A stretch of 64,000 nucleotides of DNA from Rhynchopus euleeides (taxonomy: Eukaryota; Euglenozoa; Diplonemea; Diplonemida; Diplonemidae): positions 1,240,001 through 1,304,000 of the forward strand of contig OY723305.1 in NCBI GenBank assembly GCA_963210315.1, read 5' to 3'. The position numbers were made by a program, and so were the translations under genes. The notes under the pieces were generated by a model. That model was not told where the DNA came from and did no database searches. It saw only the letters and a list, made by a program, of their open reading frames with translations. Below are positions 32,301 to 40,600 of the stretch, piece after piece. Position 1 is the stretch's first letter. The number at the start of each line of letters is the position of its first letter.

Positions 32301-33600
32301 GAGGAGCTTCTCTTCGCCACCTCCCGCTGCTCGTCAGTCAGGGAGCTACACCCCGTTTTTTCGGTTGAAGTTTTTTCTGATCAGAGTTGCACCCACCGTT
32401 TCTCTCCGTCCAGCCCGAGAATGTCGAACCCTGAAAAATCGACAACACCCCACATCCTGCACCTGAGACGCGGCTTCCTTATATGAGGGGCCGCGTCCAA
32501 ATACACGGACTTTGCTAAACTGGACCCAACTCCCCACACCCTTTTTTTCGCCATTTTTTCAAAAAATCCCCCAAATTTTTCCAAATTTTTCAAAAATTTC
32601 CTAAATTTAGGACACCCTCCTAAGCCCCGTTTTTCATAACAGTATCTTAAACACTGGGCGTGACGCCACGCCACGCCACGCCGCGCCCCACAGAAATATC
32701 GCAGAAAATCAGATCTGGCCACACCTTGTACACATCCGCGTTGAGACACCGGGCCTCCTTCGCCTCCGCGAGGACCTTCTCTGCGGCAGCCCGGTTCCGC
32801 TGGCGCGCCTCTGACGCCATCGCCACGGTGAACGCCTCGACACTCGCGAAGCGGTTCTTCCCAGAGGCGCTGGGTGACGGAGAGGCTGACCCCACACCCC
32901 TCCTCTTGTCCCATGCGGTCTTCGGCGAGCTGCCGTACTTCGAGTTGGGCAGCCCGTTCTGCACCTGGATCGACTGCGGGGCGTTGAGCTTCAGGCGCGA
33001 GCCTGCGGCGCCACGCTTCGGGGTGCCGGCACCCTCGTCCAGAGGGGAGGTCGGGGAGCCCTGCTCTGCCCCCACGTTGCCCTGGGGCAGAAGGGCGAGG
33101 GTGAGAAGCTGGTCGGCGGAGTACATCCCCACCTGGCCCATGCCTGTGGGCGAGTTCTGCAGGCCGAACGCAGGCTGGGAGGAGGCGAGCGCGATGTTCC
33201 CACCCGCCGAGGGCGCCTGCTGGTAGTGCTTGGGAGAGTTGCCTTTGGTCTGCTGCTGATGTTGCTGCTGCTGCTGCTGCTGGAGGAGGAAGAAGAGCTG
33301 GTGCGCCTGCTGCGGGGTGTGCCCCTGCAGCATCGCTGACTGCAGCATCTGCTGCTGCTGCTGAAGCGCCTGCTGTTGTTGCTGTGCCGCCGCAGCCGCC
33401 TGCTGCTGCTGCTGCGATGCCTGGGGCTGCTCCCCGGCACTAACCAGACCCGGCTGCATCTGGAGAAACTGGATCATCTGCTGCGGGTTGAGCTGCGACA
33501 TTGCATTGTACATTGGATTGAACGCCACCCCACCACCATTCTGGTTCATCGCTGGGAAACCCACTGAAATCCCCCCTGTGCACACCGGCTCAGGGTGCAC
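19618..33600 (-). CDS. Five-exon gene: poly-Q / PPR-array protein with novel C-terminus (whole-gene span)
   Basis: I join exons 33600-32725, 30465-29554, 29222-28977, 25210-25088 and 20385-19618. All four introns are phase 0; donors read AAG|GTGTG, AAG|GTATG, AAG|GTGTG and CAG|GTATG, and acceptors end CAG or ACAG after C-rich tracts. The product is about 974 residues (957 from the second Met). It has a Gln-rich N-terminus, about ten PPR motifs, a 41-residue linker exon and a 255-residue acidic C-terminus with a CxxC/HxxC cluster. PPR proteins bind organellar RNA one repeat per base; which organelle is not evident, and no clear transit peptide is seen. Introns 1, 3 and 4 hold transposon sequence; removing the delimited insertions from introns 3 and 4 leaves about 344 and 390 bp, like the 331-bp intron 2. 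Exons 1-3 are firmly linked by PPR periodicity; exons 4-5 rest on phase, splice sites and size. Confidence 0.7.
20533..20976. mobile_element. hAT-like miniature element A' (TIR CAGTGGTGGC, TSD CCCTAGGG)
   Basis: Ends CAGTGGTGGC...GCCACCACTG are flanked by identical octamers CCCTAGGG (20525-20532 and 20977-20984). Subterminal zones are arrays of GTACGC/GCGTAC words, including long alternating CGTACGCGTACG palindromic text. It closely resembles element A in plan, but the array word is different (GTACGC here, GGATAC there). The right-hand octamer is also the left end of element G. It lies in intron 4 of the PPR gene. Confidence 0.9.
21190..21800 (-). pseudogene. Degraded coding region of transposon G
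   Basis: Two consecutive minus-strand open segments have protein-like composition. 21800-21564 contains AQNWLKTVKDMLGTYKRPPY and ESHSETLATTISQKKRGLRM. The segment from 21567 downward contains MTVPTLHQYASLHDLAVYTE and ARIQQFGAMLEWEEG. They are separated by stops and frame changes. No catalytic motif is recognised. The strand agrees between segments, so they may be exons or fragments of one protein. Confidence 0.4.
22553..22933 (+). CDS. Element E short ORF: Lys/Ala/Pro-rich N-terminus
   Basis: 126 codons starting MGKTTTKPAAKPAAKSIKKK, a basic tail like those of linker histones or nuclear DNA-binding proteins, followed by a neutral region (NIVHDFCTAFPVKKGG; LGSIRRLLATVLSKELHKHS). The antisense copy at 53512-53892 in E2 is nearly identical. 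It lies between the two left termini of E, so it may be cargo captured by the transposon. A neighbouring frame (22810-23106) is also open and the true C-terminus may involve splicing. No domain recognised. Confidence 0.5.
   Translation: MGKTTTKPAAKPAAKSIKKKKSAESPEAAEATNIVHDFCTAFPVKKGGSVLTLGSIRRLLATVLSKELHKHSTQVANAIIAMSSLTWISSLSGKSQRCGRRALSVIYKVEAKYGKVQDTNVSSGAA
23199..24335 (+). CDS. Element E long ORF, putative transposase, interrupted by one in-frame TGA
   Basis: An 89-codon segment (23199-23465) and a 288-codon segment (23469-24335) are in the same frame, separated only by TGA at 23466-23468. Segment 1 has RCSLCDIPEERWYQQVHRYP, then PALHDCKGLAMRLIRVL. Segment 2 has GHTYKGLFRYLFVSLADLMH, WCxxED-like acidic/basic stretches and a DDSSDEEDEACRM tail. 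The Cys pair plus 'P-x-L-H-D-x-K-G' resembles blocks I associate with large eukaryotic DNA-transposon proteins (CACTA- or KDZ-type); this is weak. The same TGA is present in E2, so it predates both copies: either an intron, readthrough or a fixed nonsense mutation. Confidence 0.5.
25088..25210 (-). CDS. Exon 4 of the PPR gene (41 codons)
   Basis: Bounded by CGCCTGCAG| upstream, after a long C-rich tract, and by GAGACAG|GTATGCG downstream. Reads IVENYDADADCPVRKEQSLS, then IALTYSPPEDREGRRPLSERQ. Exactly 123 nt, phase 0 on both sides. Coding composition stands out from the flanking G/C-run introns. An alternative acceptor a few codons upstream would add NTTRRLQ. Confidence 0.6.
25880..26660 (+). 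pseudogene. Fragmented coding region inside element Q
   Basis: Successive plus-strand frames give protein-like segments: LSCELLSDEEVQRLSATFVL, then VVSTPSVVREILKPYMKST with FWAAGVRGLFLQLNHVC, then SDHLVLLGSIHPVITRG and NVLCRQLLSLPDDDTNSLGE. Frame changes between them mean it is broken or spliced. Unrecognised; probably the remains of Q's transposase. Confidence 0.35.
27529..27730. repeat. Dispersed short repeat S, copy 1 (others at 28378-28465, 48527-48650, weaker at about 13365-13470)
   Basis: Shared ordered words: AATCGTACTCCTTT, CCAGCAACTG, TTGAGCGCACACT, CCCTGTGAAGTGGCATGAA, GATCCT, CAGTC(G/A)TACGATTTCC. The copies keep order but differ in indels. A size of about 200 bp and dispersal suggest a SINE-like unit, but I see no RNA polymerase III boxes I would defend. 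Confidence 0.5.
28977..29222 (-). CDS. Exon 3 of the PPR gene
   Basis: 82 codons from CACACAG|ATCGCG to ATCAAG|GTGTGC. IAPSSTIFESIIASYCKGM continues the PPR repeat broken by intron 2 (…YLQDMLDDCK | IAPSSTIF…), fixing this splice. More repeats follow (AERVLQKALEQ; RIDAFKAIMNYC; ARKLTTLLADKD). If the donor were not used, a stop would come seven codons later (at 28956), so a shorter isoform ending here is possible. Confidence 0.75.
29384..29515. repeat. Intronic minisatellite, about 33-bp unit, 3-4 copies
   Basis: Unit text GTGCTGCCGTGCC(T/G)(C/T)GCCCTGACAAACACGG, units about 29-33 bp apart, with alternating CCTCGCC and CCGTGCC variants. It lies in intron 2 (29223-29553) of the PPR gene, which is otherwise free of transposons. 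Confidence 0.85.
29554..30465 (-). CDS. Exon 2 of the PPR gene (core PPR array)
   Basis: 304 codons, about eight consecutive PPR motifs of around 35 residues. Examples: SPDASVYGTLLAAHTRKK, NPDANTYSTLIAAFARRK, QPHASTYATLLAVHARQ, TPDISIYATLLAVHAAN, alternating with ...PLMRLYGELEDSAAAE-type helices. Acceptor ACCCGCAG| at 30466; donor CTGCAAG|GTATGG at 29553. The regular alternation of a 'P-D-x-x-x-Y-x-T-L-(L/I)' helix and an 'A-E-x-(L/V)-L-x-x-(M/A)' helix is diagnostic. Confidence 0.92.
30466..32724. mobile_element. Intron 1 of the PPR gene, filled with transposon-type sequence
   Basis: About 2.26 kb. It holds a copy of the 90-bp hairpin module (30963-31023), AAAATCGGG-rich terminal-like text (31190-31560), CTTCGG-capped hairpins (CCGCCGCCCTTCGGGCGGCGG near 31600; GCCGCCTTCGGCGGC near 31628), a mixed-composition body (31660-32490) with a minus-strand open segment (31952-32320), and a repeat-R end at about 32505-32560. 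I could not find both termini of a single element. Confidence 0.5.
32725..33600 (-). CDS. Exon 1 of the PPR gene (Gln-rich N-terminus)
   Basis: 292 codons from ATG at 33600, or 275 from MNQNGGGVAFNP (ATG at 33549); a TTTCAG and a CCCAG just upstream leave open an earlier non-coding exon. Two blocks of CAG/CAA repeats (33240-33420) encode poly-Gln with His and Ala. A Ser/Pro-rich linker with SPTSPLDEGAGTPKRG follows, then the first PPR half-motif (EAFTVAMASEARQRN; AEKVLAEAKEARCLNADVYK), which exon 2 completes with PLIRLYGELED. Donor TACAAG|GTGTGG. Confidence 0.8.
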
Positions 33601-34509
33601 CCCGTGCCTGATATGACGACAGGCAAGCCCACAATATCCTTGAAACTGCCCGAAGTGTACGGTGCGTTGACAGCTTCCTGCGGGTGTTGCGGTGTGGTGG
33701 TGGTGGTGGTGGTGGTAGTAGTGGACTCAGCAAGAAGAGGCGGTTCTCTGCCCACACCCAATAGGGAACGGGCAGGGCACATTTCGTAACCCACCAACGG
33801 GTGGTGTGGTTCGGGAGGCGGAGATGGCTTCCCTTCATTCAAATCGAATCGCAGGGTGGGGGGGGGGGGGAGATGGGGGCAAAATGTAGAAGCGGTTTGT
33901 TCCGTATTCCAATACACAAACACACATGTCAACGCGCAGGGTGGGGGGGGGGGTTGGGAGGCTGTGGAAGTGGCCTTTGCCAAGGCTCGGTCTCTTTCAT
34001 TCATTTGGGGGCTCTGCCTGTTCCGACGGGCCGGAAGGATCACCCAAATGCCCATCATCTCCGCGGTATCAAATCGGCACCTCAAAATCAGCATCCGTCG
34101 CACACACACAGACACACAAAGCACCCCTTGCCCAGGCAGCTTCACCCAGCCACCCCTCCCCCTTCCTACACCTGCCCCTCAGCGCCCCACAAAAATCAAT
34201 GACGTGCAGGGACGAATGAATCGTGAATCATGACGTTGGGATGGTTTCTCGTTTCCGCAAAGTAGGGCACACACACACACATACAAGCGTGGTCAGTACT
34301 CTGGACTGAGTGCGCGACGCAAGCTCTGTTTTCAAACACACACACACACACACACACACACCCACGTGAATCTTTTAAAGTAGGGTAGACTACACCGAGC
34401 AACCCTGCTCTCGCTGCGATCTCCACTGTCTCCGACACACTCCCCAGGCAGACTGAGACTGGAGCGAAGCCGCCGTGGGAGCAAAGGGGTATTGCCCCCC
34501 CCCCCCCCC
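33601..34509. other. 5' flank of the PPR gene
   Basis: Mixed sequence with G-runs (33857-33868, 33940-33951), a CA-repeat (34265-34280, 34338-34360) and a C-run (34495-34509) into which element C is inserted at a TA. A minus-strand open segment around 34380-34480 (SVSETVEIAARAGLLGVVYP) looks protein-like but cannot be joined to a gene. Promoter elements are not recognisable. Confidence 0.4.
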
Positions 34510-34791
34510 TAGGGGGGGTCATAAGCCCGTACAAAACCAAAATTTTCGACATACCATCAGAGCCGCCCTAATACCTGATCTGACCCGAAAATCCGACCCA
34601 TACCCCCCCGGAAACTGTCTGGGGCCCACTTGTGACACCTGATACGCACTTTTGTGATGATTTTTTGGGGTCCTAAAAAATGTACCTCAGTTTCGTACCT
34701 TGCCTTTGTACCTGAACCACTCCCGACCGCATTATTTCGTTCTTTGCAAGGGAAGGGTGTCACTACGCTCACTCAGCACGCCGAGCAACAC

Positions 34792-35637
34792 ATGCCGCGT
34801 GCCCAGGGCCTCGCAGAGGTGTCAGATGCTGCTGCAGAGGAGTACCTTGCTCGAAAGACGCTCGCCAAACGGGAGATGTGCGGGGTCTCGGCAGAGAGCG
34901 TTGTGGCAGACCTGCGTAAAAAGAAAACGGCACACGACATCGGTGAGGCGACATTATTTCGGGCGCTCCGTCGGGCTGGGTACGTAGGAGAGCGAGTGGG
35001 ACGTGGTGACGACAGATATATGCAGTGGTGCATCAACTGCACGCACGTGCGGGAAAAGCGGCGTTCCTTGCTAGCCAAGAAAGATGTCACCTGCACTCCT
35101 ACTCCTCCCACTCGTCCTGCTCCTACCCCCACACCAACTGATACGGGCAGTGAGAGTGATGGCAGCTCCAGAGCAGCAGATGATCTAGGAAGCAATGAGC
35201 GGGTCAGCCGGGCAGACTACCTCAGTCTGTACCGGAAGTACGAAGCGTTGCGGGCCCGCCACCACCGCCTCCAGGAGAGGACCCGAGGGTTGAGAGTAGG
35301 GTTGTACAACGCCAGGGGAGGGTATTCCCCTGGCGTTGAGACATCCCTGGCGACCTTGCGGTCGCACTGTGTGGGGGCTGAGTCGGCAGGCAGATGCCGA
35401 TCCAATGACCTTGTTGAGTCCCCACATGGTACACTCTCATACGTGTTGTCGAGACTGCGTGGTGTGCATATCCTGCGGGGCGCAAATTACACAGTCATTA
35501 CACAGCCACTTCGGCTCTCAGGGCGTACAATATCCCAATCGTGCCTTCACAGGCTAAGATCGACGAAGCAAAAGCATCTACAACGCTGCCTACTAATGCC
35601 GATGCAGCCTCCCAGGCGTACGAAGTACTCACAATGA
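34792..35637 (+). CDS. Element C ORF1, unrecognised, basic with predicted helices
   Basis: 281 codons from MPRAQGLAEVSDAAAEEYLA; the frame is open 46 codons upstream, but that part lies in the terminal repeat. Contains ESVVADLRKKKTAHDIG and ATLFRALRRAGYVGERVGRG, helix-turn-helix-like, then CINCTHVREKRR and a Pro/Thr linker. The C-terminal third overlaps inverted low-order text (CCCTGGCGTTG) and may be non-coding. Candidate DNA-binding transposase subunit; no catalytic triad visible. Confidence 0.45.
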   Translation: MPRAQGLAEVSDAAAEEYLARKTLAKREMCGVSAESVVADLRKKKTAHDIGEATLFRALRRAGYVGERVGRGDDRYMQWCINCTHVREKRRSLLAKKDVTCTPTPPTRPAPTPTPTDTGSESDGSSRAADDLGSNERVSRADYLSLYRKYEALRARHHRLQERTRGLRVGLYNARGGYSPGVETSLATLRSHCVGAESAGRCRSNDLVESPHGTLSYVLSRLRGVHILRGANYTVITQPLRLSGRTISQSCLHRLRSTKQKHLQRCLLMPMQPPRRTKYSQ

Positions 35638-35810
35638 CCCATATGCGATCGAAGTACTACACCCAGAAGGTGGCTGAACTCATTCTGCTGACGCAACAAC
35701 ACAACATTCCCACTAATCAGGTCAAGAAAGACCTTGCCGAGGCACTGGGGAAGGCAACATGCGTGCCACCTGAGCCAGAACCACCGCAGAAAAGGCAAAG
35801 AACGAAATAA
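35541..35810 (+). CDS. Element C ORF2, short, partly overlapping ORF1
   Basis: 89 codons starting MPSQAKIDEAKASTTLPTN, then AYEVLTMTHMRSKYYTQKVA and ELILLTQQHNIPTNQVKKDL, ending in a basic PPQKRQRTK tail that enters the right terminal repeat. Better composition than the overlapping end of ORF1, so a frameshift or splice from ORF1 into this frame is plausible. Confidence 0.45.
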   Translation: MPSQAKIDEAKASTTLPTNADAASQAYEVLTMTHMRSKYYTQKVAELILLTQQHNIPTNQVKKDLAEALGKATCVPPEPEPPQKRQRTK

Positions 35811-36043
35811 TGCGGTCGGGAGTGGTTCAGGTACAAAGGCAAGGTACGAAACTGAGGTACATTTTTTAGGACCCCAAAAAATCATCACAAAAGTGCGTAT
35901 CAGGTGTCACAAGTGGGCCCCAGACAGTTTCCGGGGGGGTATGGGTCGGATTTTCGGGTCAGATCAGGTATTAGGGCGGTTCTGATGGTATGTTGAAAAT
36001 TTTGGTTTTCGTACGTTTTTAGGGGGGCTTATGACCCCCCCTA

Positions 36044-36820
36044 CCCCCCCCCCCCCGAACCCCCCTCTGGGGTGCACCCGATGTCTAAGATCACCAATTG
36101 GGGAGACACGTGCAGGGATTCGCACCACTCTTTCAAACACAAACGCCCCCCCCCCCCCCGCTTCATTTGCATCCAAGAGAAGAGAACGAGAGCGAGTGTG
36201 GAGAGACAAAAAAACAGCAAGCTTTCTGACGACTCTCTGGAAGCGCACACCACTACCCCACCCTCTCTCTCAACCTGCTGTCGGCTTAAGCAGTGGCGAT
36301 TGGGCCGGGGAGGCAGGGGGTCTGGTTAAAGCCAACCCGCTAAACGTGGGGGGGGGGGAGGGGGGCAAGGATCTCTCTGAGGCGGACGCGAGAGAGTGGA
36401 GGATAGCGGCGTAGATAAAAAACAAAGGCGGATATAGGCAAAGCTATCGCTATTCGCTAAAGGCAGGCAGTTCCGATACCCGTTGAGAGGGGGTGAGAGA
36501 GCACACATAGGTTACGCGAGGGGGGGTGGGGGGGGGGGGGGTAAAGAGTAGGGGGTGGGTGGGGGGGGGGGGGGGGGGGGGGGGACAATTTTTGAAATTC
36601 GTTGGTTTGGCAAAAAAAACAAAAGGAGGGGAAATAAAGGCTGAAGGTAGAATGCACAAAATCCAAAATACCAAGCCCACAAAAAGGGCGTCAGTCGTCG
36701 GTCGAGCCTCCTCCAGGGAAAGTCCAAAAAATCCGCACCCACTGGACATTGCCCTCCCAGAGGTAGGCGGCAGGCGAGTGGGGTAGACCTGCAACTGACA
36801 GCATTCGACAACTGTTTGTT
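36044..36820. other. Intergenic, very long G-runs
   Basis: C-run at 36044-36057, another at 36147-36160, then G-runs of 10-24 at 36341-36364 and 36520-36583. No gene supported. Confidence 0.5.
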
Positions 36821-36822
36821 TT

Positions 36823-36990
36823 ATGCTCAGCATGGCCACGTTGCTTTGTCGCTTGCCACCACTGGACCACCTGATGCAAGAGCGAATCAGGGAACTCTCG
36901 GTGGGTTTCCGGCGGTGCGTGGGACCCAAACTGATCACCCAAATGGCTCACATACACCTTGTTTTACCAGAGTGCCAACTACCCTCGTGA
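36823..36990 (+). CDS. Small ORF, 55 codons, unrecognised
   Basis: ATG at 36823, stop TGA at 36988-36990. Reads MLSMATLLCRLPPLDHLMQE, then RIRELSVGFRRCVGPKLITQ and MAHIHLVLPECQLPS. Balanced composition, several hydrophobic/charged alternations typical of helices, and an absence of the Pro/Gly artefacts around it make it look like genuine protein or an exon. No RNA or homology evidence available. Confidence 0.3.
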   Translation: MLSMATLLCRLPPLDHLMQERIRELSVGFRRCVGPKLITQMAHIHLVLPECQLPS

Positions 36991-37639
36991 TCTTTGGGGA
37001 CATTTTTTTTGTGGAGAAATTGCCGACACACCGAAAATGCGCAGGCTCTTGATGCGCCGCCCCACTGCACAGCGCCATAACTAACTCACCCTTCGCCTCC
37101 CGCTGCTGCGCAGTGCATGGCAGCACGCCGAGCGCGCCACTGATGCGATACTCACTCTGAAACACACACTGAGTGACACTCCTCTAACAAAGGAGAAAGG
37201 GGGGGAGGGGGGGATCAACCACACTCTAAAATACCATGAATGGACACCAGGCAACACATAAACACACGAGGTTTTGACACCGCCACAACACCCAGCCACC
37301 CACTCGGCAGCAGACGATCCCTTCCCCCCCCCCCCACCACTACCACCACCACCACCACCCCACGCCACGCCACGCTCCGTTGCCCCGATTTCCTTTTTTT
37401 TGATATTTTGAAGCCACACCACGCCACACCTGAGTTTTATGATGGGAGCTTACAGCAGGGGAGAAAGAGAGAGAGCGCGAAAGGCAGGAGCTTGTGTTGC
37501 CTTGCGGTGGTTGCGCCATTTTCTTCTTTGGCGCCGATAATACCAGGCACACACTGCGAGAGCTAGGCTGCTGCACAGGCTATCCTTTGCTGCTGTTTTC
37601 CAGAGAAAACACAGCACACCACACCGCACCCCCTCCCCC
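36991..37639. other. 3' flank of the HPS5-like gene
   Basis: Mixed sequence with a CCA-repeat (37335-37360) and a C-run (37326-37335). No gene supported; probably 3'UTR and intergenic DNA. Confidence 0.4.
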
Positions 37640-40600
37640 CTACAGAAGCACCACCAACACCGGAGACGTCCCGCCACCCTGCGAGACAATGCTGCTGCTG
37701 GGGCTGCAGCTGCCCCCACCACCACTGCTGCTGCTGCCCACCCCTGATGCAGCACCTCCGGGCGCCGCGGCAGTTCCCCCCGAGCTTTGCTGGGGAGCGC
37801 CTTGCACAGCGGCAGGTTCCACCTTCAGCATCCCGACAGGGCCGGGGGCCCGCTTCAGACGGGCGATTGATGTGAGCGACACGGAGCTGCAGATGGGGCA
37901 CTCCAGGCCATGGAGGCAGGCCTGGTGGAAGGTGTGCCCGCAGGGCAGCGCGAGAGAGAGCGCCGCTGCGAGTGGGAGCAGGCACGACGGGCATATCGCA
38001 TCTGCCGAGACGCACGCCGCCCAGTGGTTGGAGGAGGTGGAGGTGCAGACATCCCCCGAGCTGACCCTCACGGCGATGTCGCAGTCCTGCAGGATTCGCT
38101 GGTTCCTCGCGTTCCCACCACCCACCGGGCGGGCCTCCTCCTGCAGCACGACACGCGCCACCGGGGGGAGCGTGTCCAACGAGCTTGCTGCCGCCCTCTC
38201 GATGGAGCGCTGCGCCCCCCTGATGCACTGCCTCCTGAGGTGCAGCGCGCGTGCCGCGCTGCAGATGGAGGACAGGGCACGCCCGCACCCCGCCCCAGGC
38301 GTTGACCACCCCGGGTGTTCGGCATGCTGCTCCATCAGCCCGAAGGCCGCTGCCGGGGACACCACGTTGGCAACGCTCTTCACAACCTCCGAGGGAGGGA
38401 CCACGCCGTCACACGACTGGGCAGCCTCCACCGCGTCGAGGGACAGCCGCAGTGCGGTGGTGCAGCACGGGGGGGTTCCGCACACACCGCCACCACCTCC
38501 GGTGTACTTCCGGAGGACGCACTCCAGGTCGGTGCGGCTGCCTGACTCCACCAACACCTTGAGGAGGAGCTTGGCGTAGCCGCTGTTGGGGAAGCGATCG
38601 ACGTTGGCGCTGAGGAAGTGGATGAGGAGCCTGCGCACCGCAGGCACCGCGCTGCCGTGCTGCAGCGCGGCGAGCGCAGCGGGCTGGCTGTAGGCAAACT
38701 GGTGGGGCTGGCGCAGCACCATCGTGAGGAAGGACGGCAGCGCCGCAGGGTGCGACCCCCTCGCAAGCGCGGCGACCCCGCGGGAGATCACGAGGTTTGC
38801 CAGCCCGGCATCGCTCCGGGCATCCCCGGAGGTGCTGGCGAGGATTGCGAGGCAGTCATCCAGCAGGTTGTCCGACACTTTGAAACCGCTCCCCCCCGCG
38901 GGGCCCCCGGAGCCTCCGGATGCCGAAGCGCCGCACCCCGAAGCCACCCAGAGGTGGCGGAGCAGCTCAGAGTGGAAGACGGTTTTCATATGGCGCATGA
39001 CAGTCGCACTCCCCTTCTTCCATTTCGGAGTGGACTCCTCCAGGCTGATGCCGTGCTGAGTGATGGCGGAGGTGTAGACAAACACGAATGATTTGAGAAG
39101 CGAATCCAGAGACCGCCGCCAGATGTCCCGGATCGCAGCGCGTTCCCCGGGGGGCAGTGCGGAGGACGCTGCAGAGCTGAGCGCCTGGAGGGCCTTCTGG
39201 AGCTCCCCCCGGTGGACACAGGCGTCGCTGGCGAGATCCACGCGGAGCCCGAGGAGGTGGTGGAGGAGGTCCCCTGTCCGCATCTCGACAGCCCTCCAGT
39301 CTTGGATCTGGAACCCGTCGGAGATCTGCGTGCCGCTCCCCACGCAGCCCCGCAGCTTCACGAGGAGGAGGTCTTCCACCAGGAAGAGAATCGCCTCCAG
39401 GAAATACCCCCACTTCCGCGAAACGGCCCCACTCCTGTTCGAAACGAGGAGGGTGTAGGCCGCAGCACCAGACCCTTGGCAGGTCAGCACGAAGGGGAGG
39501 CAGGAGAGGATGAAACTCGCGTTTGTCGACACGATAGGTGGGTGTGATGATGGCGTGGCACCGCCTGGCGGGGTGAGACCATCGCAGAGCCTGATGCGCC
39601 CCCTTTCGGCGGAGGCGTGGAGGGGGGCGCCGGATACCTCGCTTGCGAGGGTGCCGATCCCGGCGAGCAGCGCGGGGAAGGAGAACATCTGCGAGAAGAA
39701 GATCTGGTCGAAGTGGGAAAGGCAGCGCAGCACCCCGAGCGACTGCCGCAGGAGGGCCACCCTATCCGCCTGCTGCTGGGGTGGACCCCCATCCACCGCC
39801 GCTGCCCCCTCCGCCCCCTCCCGGGGGGGGTTGGGCGCAAACAGCGTCTCCGGGAACTCCGCCCCAAACAGCGGGTGCTGCGCCGCCCCCACAGCCCCCT
39901 GTTGGGGCGCCCCATGCCTCCGCTTCGCGAGAAGGGATCCGGCAACCGCCCCCAGCACCGCAATGCCCGAAGGGCATCCCCCGATGTGCAGATCCGCAGC
40001 GGCAGGGCTGCTGTGGAGGCTGGGGTGCGCGTCTGCCCCGCCGCCTGCGGCTTTACGGTGTGGGAGAGAGAGCGTGGTCCACCTGCCCACAGGAGGTGTG
40101 GGGGAGGTGGAGGTGGAGGTGGAGGTGGCGGTGTTGGGGGTGTGCTGCAGAGCGGAGGGGTCGAGCTTCCTGCAGAGGTCGTACAGCGCGTCCGTCCCGC
40201 AGAGCAGCGGGCTGAAGCACATCAACCCCAGAGGGGGCACGCTGGTCGAGGGTTCCACAAGAGGTGACGACACAGCCTCCGCCGCAAAACCCCCCCCAGC
40301 GGAGCCCCCATTCGCCGGAGGGGTCTGGGGCGGGGTGCTGTCCGGCTCTTCGGCAGGCCCCTCCCTCCTAAATGCGACTGCCGCGGCGCCGCCGCCGCCC
40401 TGCAGGAATGCCGCAGGCGCTGCCCCTGCGGGGTGGTTCTTCCTCAGGGAGGCGGTGGGGTCCACCACACCTTTCGAGCTGGGGTCGGTGCCTCCACCTC
40501 CACCTCCACCTCCGCCTCCGCCGCTTCCACCCGCTGCGCCCACTGAAGGCATGGGCATGCCTCCTCTCGGCGTGCGCGGGGTTCGCGGGGTGCGGGGGGT

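Larger units (their letters stand above)
34512..36041. mobile_element. Transposon C (TA-flanked in a C-run, about 250-bp TIRs, two ORFs)
   Basis: The left repeat 34512 to about 34760 and right repeat about 35795-36041 are inverted copies with landmarks GTCATAAGCC, TACCTCAGTTTCGTACCTTG and ACTCCCGACCGCATTATTTC. TA is at 34510-34511 and 36042-36043, with C-runs outside both. The left outer junction reads CCCTAGGG, the octamer used by the hAT-like elements, here unoccupied. Two plus-strand ORFs lie between the repeats. Ends resemble D, G and H (GGGGGGGTC...). Confidence 0.9.
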
